Of a stretch of DNA of 64,000 bases, positions 60,569 through 64,000 are shown piece after piece (position 1 is the stretch's first letter; each line of letters opens with the position of its first letter). This DNA is from Atrina japonica (Eukaryota > Mollusca > Bivalvia > Pterioida > Pinnidae): positions 42,783 through 106,782 of the forward strand of contig BROG01001179.1 of NCBI GenBank assembly GCA_030159075.1. The letters are read 5' to 3'. The notes under the pieces are model-generated. The model was not told the origin of the DNA. It ran no database searches and was given only the letters and a program-made list of their open reading frames with translations. The position numbers were made by a program, and so were the translations under genes.

Positions 60569-60850
60569 GCAAATTTTATGGTCGATATACTCTGTTTCAC
60601 TAGGTGTAATGTTGAGTTGCCTTTTCGTTGAGACATCTATACCAATTCTGACGATGAATCGTTCCTCACGTATTTCATTTGGACTTGGCTGTGTGACCGT
60701 TCGACAGGGGGTGCTTTCTCCTCCATGGCGTCTGATCCCACCTCTTTGTTTCCAGAGGGCCGTGTTTGTCCATTTTTAATAGATTTGTATCTATATCCTG
60801 CACATCCTAAAGATTTATACTTTGGTATCTGAGATGCTTTATATTGTATA
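60569..60850 (+). mobile_element. Penelope-like 3' fragment, plus strand
   Basis: Begins inside the RT C-terminal codons (CCGCAAATTTTATGGTCG) and runs through the 3' module to GGTATCTGAGATGCTTTATA. Small deletions have removed the GGCGGTTGT segment after the RT stop and part of the central module. Old copy. Confidence 0.8.
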
Positions 60851-61109
60851 TGATAGTCAAAGCCTTGTTACATTAAGATATTATAACATTTAGCGTTATT
60901 TGGTAATTAACTTTTGTTTATAACGATCGAGTCTTGTTACAAATCATTGTATGTAGCTGCATTTGGGAGCTTACTTTTGCATATGATTGTATATAGAGCA
61001 CGACTTGTCTTTCAGATCACAGAAGAAAGAGACGTCACTTGTAGATGTTAATTGATAATAGAAACATAATGATTGCAATTTTAACTTCTCAAGATGTCCA
61101 CATACTTAA
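60851..61109. other. Intergenic, nothing recognised
   Basis: Short AT-rich spacer between two retroelement fragments. Confidence 0.5.
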
Positions 61110-61560
61110 TGGAATCTATTTTACTTCGGCTTCGCTGGGGTATACAACATAAAAATACATAAACACGTACTTTGTCATCTCTTCTTTCGAATTCGAATTT
61201 TCAAATCTTTGACCATCCAATTAATTTTATTAACAGTTCCTAAAAACTGACATAAACCTTGCCTCTGTGATAATACCAATGAAACTATCTGTAATACAAT
61301 CTGTAATTAAACTTAAATATTATACAGGTATTTACCTCTACGTCTACGTGTGGATTTTCGACCGTGAGTCAAACTCTCTACAAATCTAGTTTAACAATCA
61401 TTTAAATCGTGATTACTGGCACTATGTTCAGGATATGTGTATTTAAGAACAGTTTCCGACACGATGATGTCAAACATGTACCTGGCGAGAGTGATCAAGT
61501 TTACATCTTTACTAAATGGCAATATTTAGGTACCACATTTAGGTAAAATACATCCAATCA
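61110..61560 (-). pseudogene. Very old internal RT fragment
   Basis: Only DNA-level traces remain: CTTCGCTGGGGTATACAAC resembles the stretch at 53640-53660, CAGTTCCTAAAAACTGACAT resembles 53760-53780, ATACCAATGAAACTATCTG resembles the motif B region, and GGTACCACATTTAGGT resembles 54010-54030. Their order is conserved, which is why I accept them. No frame survives. Confidence 0.5.
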
Positions 61561-62509
61561 AAATCTTAATCCTTACAAAATATGTGGCGTAATTATTCAA
61601 ATTTGGAACTAAATTAATTAATTATTAGTAAATATAAAATTTATTTTGATACATAGAAATGCATATGAAAACTACATATTTCATTTACATATTTTATTAA
61701 ATTACTAGTATTAGTACAAGGTCAAAAGTCATGTACCTGATAGAAGGTATTTAATTGACTACATATTTAGCTAGACAAATTTATGCAATAGCTATGGATG
61801 TTTCCATATGTTTACAAACTTTATATAGTTTGGGCTTGTTACTTAATTGTTAATTAATACTGCCTAGGACACTTCTGAGAATGTTGCTACTTAAGTAACT
61901 TCATATGTAGAAGTTTAATCAGGAAGCCTGAGTAAATAAATAATTATTACATGTGTAGCCTGATTAGGAAGTGATTAATAAATTCACAATCTGAATTATG
62001 TAGCGTTAGAAAATCAGTCAAAGAGCGAGGGAACATATAGTGTGCCGTGTAGTGTGCTTGGCCCTGAACGCAATGTACAGAATGATGTATAAATTGCACA
62101 TATTATGATTTAACGTGCATTAAAATTAACTTAAGATGTCTCATCCTGATGTTGCTCATGGTTTTCAACTGGACTCAAACAAGTCCACAAAGCAGAACAA
62201 ACAACTTGACTAATTATATCACACATCAGCAAAACTGACGTATTGGCAATATTATTACAAGGTCACTGTCACTGTGGAAAAAGGTAAACGGGGTTCAAAC
62301 CAATAGTTTGTCTTGTGATGTAATGCACATATTGGTTCTTCAAATGTTCAGTTATCTTTAATTCAAATTATTCAAATTTGAATAACAGGAAAATGCAAGG
62401 TGGAACATCGTATCTTTCATTACATGATTGTTAATTCATCAAAAGTGTTCATGGATGCTCTTTCATAGAAAAGACATGAAAAGTGTCCTACTTAGTGAAA
62501 AAAAAAAAC
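61561..62509. other. Intergenic, nothing recognised
   Basis: Very AT-rich. A short inverted repeat (TAATCAGG and CCTGATTA near 61917 and 61969) is too small to interpret. Confidence 0.5.
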
Positions 62510-63068
62510 AATCTATGATACCAAAGTATAAATCTTCAGGATTTCCAGAATACATATACAAATCTGGTAAATATTGGACAAGCACTGACCTCTGGAAAAC
62601 TAGAGGTGGGATAATTTGTCATGGAGGATAAGCGTCCCCTGTTGACCAGTCACATCCACCGTGATTCCAGTCAAAGTCAAATGAATTAAGCGAGGAACAA
62701 ACCTCGTCACAATTGGTATAGACAAGACGTGAAGAACAAACCTCGTCACAATTGGTATAGACGATATGTGAGGAACAAACCTCGTCACAATTAGTATAGA
62801 CGATACGTGAGGAACAAACCTCGTCACAATTGGTATAGACGACACGTGAGGAACAAACCTCGTCACAATTGGTATAGACGACACGTGGGAAAAAACCTCG
62901 TCACAATTGATATAGACGACACGTGGGGAAAAAACCTCGTCACAATTGGTATAGACGACACGTGAGGAAAAAACCTCGTCACAACTGGTATAGACGACTC
63001 AACAATCGCTATCGAACAGGTAACTCAACAATCCATTTACTGAAACAGAGTAATCGCACACAAGACTT
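62510..63068 (-). mobile_element. Penelope-like 3' module enlarged by an internal array
   Basis: Diverged copy of the 3' module (CTCTGGAAAACTAGAGGTGG, GACCAGTCACATCCACC). It is about 560 bp instead of about 310 because one 39-bp segment has been amplified in tandem. The copy ends near the AACAAGACT equivalent of the RT C-terminus. Confidence 0.85.
62692..62999. repeat. 39-bp minisatellite, about eight units, derived from the 3' module
   Basis: Each unit reads GAGGAACAAACCTCGTCACA then ATTGGTATAGACGAYACGT, and corresponds to the single module segment GAGGAGTGTATCCTCGTCAC plus ATTGGTACAGACG that other copies have once. Length is exact for most units. Because 39 is a multiple of three, a minus-strand frame with 13-residue repeats crosses it (62600-62884); this is a by-product, not a gene. 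Confidence 0.95.
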
Positions 63069-63265
63069 ATATCATTCAATGCATTGTTTTAAAATCAATA
63101 GGAATGAAGGAAGATAGTTTTACCGCCTAAAGCAATTTATAAGATAGTTATCTTTTGCAGTTGTTATTCTTACAAAGATTTGACTGAACATTTAGATTTC
63201 AATTAGTATTCTGAAAAAGAAATATGTATCATCTTTCTTTCTCGGATATTATTTTATCTCTTTTA

Positions 63266-63529
63266 AAATGTTGAGTTGCCTTTTCGTTGGCGGTTGTTGA
63301 GACGTCTGTACCAATTGTGACGAGGATACACTCCTCACGTATTTCATTGGACTTGACTGTGGACTCATTGCGGGTGTGACCGGTCGACAGGGGATGCTTA
63401 CTCCTCCATGGCACCTGATCCCACCTCTTGGTTTCCAGAGGTCCGTGTTTGTCCATTTTTACCGGATTTGTATCTATGTCCTGGACATTCTATTTATTTA
63501 TACTTTGGTATCTGAAAAGTTTTATATTT
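63266..63529 (+). mobile_element. Solo 3' module of the Penelope-like family, plus strand
   Basis: Well-preserved module starting at AAATGTTGAGTTGCC and ending GGTATCTGAAAAGTTTTATA. It lies about 200 bp from, and inverted to, the enlarged copy at 62510-63068. The opposite strand keeps the 65-codon frame nearly intact, extended upstream of its usual end because the stop is lost at the truncation. Confidence 0.85.
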
Positions 63530-64000
63530 TAAGCTCGCTCAATTGATGAAATCGTATTAACCGAAATGGGCGTCTTAAAGGTATTTATTTTGGCCTTACG
63601 CATTTATGTTCAAACTATTACCTTATGTTAACTATAAAATACCTATATAGAGAAATTGACTCTTTGATTACATACATATTTTAAGACGACGTACATATAA
63701 TAAACTCATTGAATAATTACAAAACACTTTAGTTTACACGAAGACTAAATTTTGACCGTGCATATGATAATGTATGACAGATCATCTTGAACGACCACGA
63801 GTCAATAAGACGTTTTTTTTGTGTCAATACAGATTTTTAATAATAGTTTGTTAAACGCCATGCACATAAATTTAACAGTTACTTTACACTAATCGCACGC
63901 ATTCCGTTATGTTTGACCGCAAATATTACGTACGTTAATGCATTATGTAGCACCCGAAACCATAAACAAGGAAAAGGACAAATTTTGTTCTCAAAAGTTA
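63530..64000. other. Intergenic, nothing recognised
   Basis: AT-rich sequence to the window end with no supported feature. Confidence 0.5.

Noticed and set aside
62285..62305. tRNA T-arm-like GGGTTCAAACC
   Set aside because: No A box, anticodon arm or acceptor stem can be built around it.
62600..62884. Minus-strand protein with 13-residue repeats
   Set aside because: By-product of a 39-bp tandem array derived from a non-coding retroelement module.

Overview
The window looks like intergenic DNA from a eukaryote, most likely a lophotrochozoan invertebrate such as a bivalve. That is an inference from three things: AT-rich sequence, many decayed retroelement copies of an invertebrate type, and abundant micro- and minisatellites. 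I find no convincing host protein-coding gene, no rRNA and no tRNA.

Left arm (1-15088) and right arm (48804-64000) are ordinary AT-rich DNA with one dominant repeat family. This is a Penelope-like retroelement (reverse transcriptase with an ADK motif, LYTTIPH, GIPMGSNCAP and RYIDD), plus its roughly 300-bp 3' module. I count thirteen fragments. The best copy (52999-54720, minus strand) keeps one frame of about 488 codons interrupted by only two nonsense codons. It lies against an older copy that was itself split by another repeat, which in turn carries a 404-bp element with 42-bp terminal inverted repeats. A related sequence without that element (an empty site) lies 2.7 kb away. Other structure: an exact 9 x 67-bp array (1223-1825), a 65-bp array of about 24 units (56590-58180), a 39-bp array that grew out of the retroelement's own 3' module (62692-62999), and several microsatellites.

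Centre (15089-48302): 33.2 kb of sequence unlike anything around it. One strand is about four fifths pyrimidine, A is rare and mostly followed by C, CpG is common, and I see no repeat unit, gene or transposon. It starts exactly at the end of a (CA)21 microsatellite. At its right end the sequence becomes a C-biased, error-laden repeat of the DNA just left of the block (retroelement module, about 500 bp of flank, then a CA tract of nearly the same length), and the match improves steadily rightwards until unique sequence resumes. The simplest reading is a long-read or assembly artefact: a stalled or failed read joined at the CA tract, so the true locus would lack about 34 kb. A real giant polypyrimidine tract with a segmental duplication is the alternative. 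The many long open frames in the block (up to 763 codons) follow from composition and are not annotated.

I do not see a new biological system here. The points most worth checking are the artefact signature, the nested insertions with an empty site, and the minisatellite born inside a retroelement tail.
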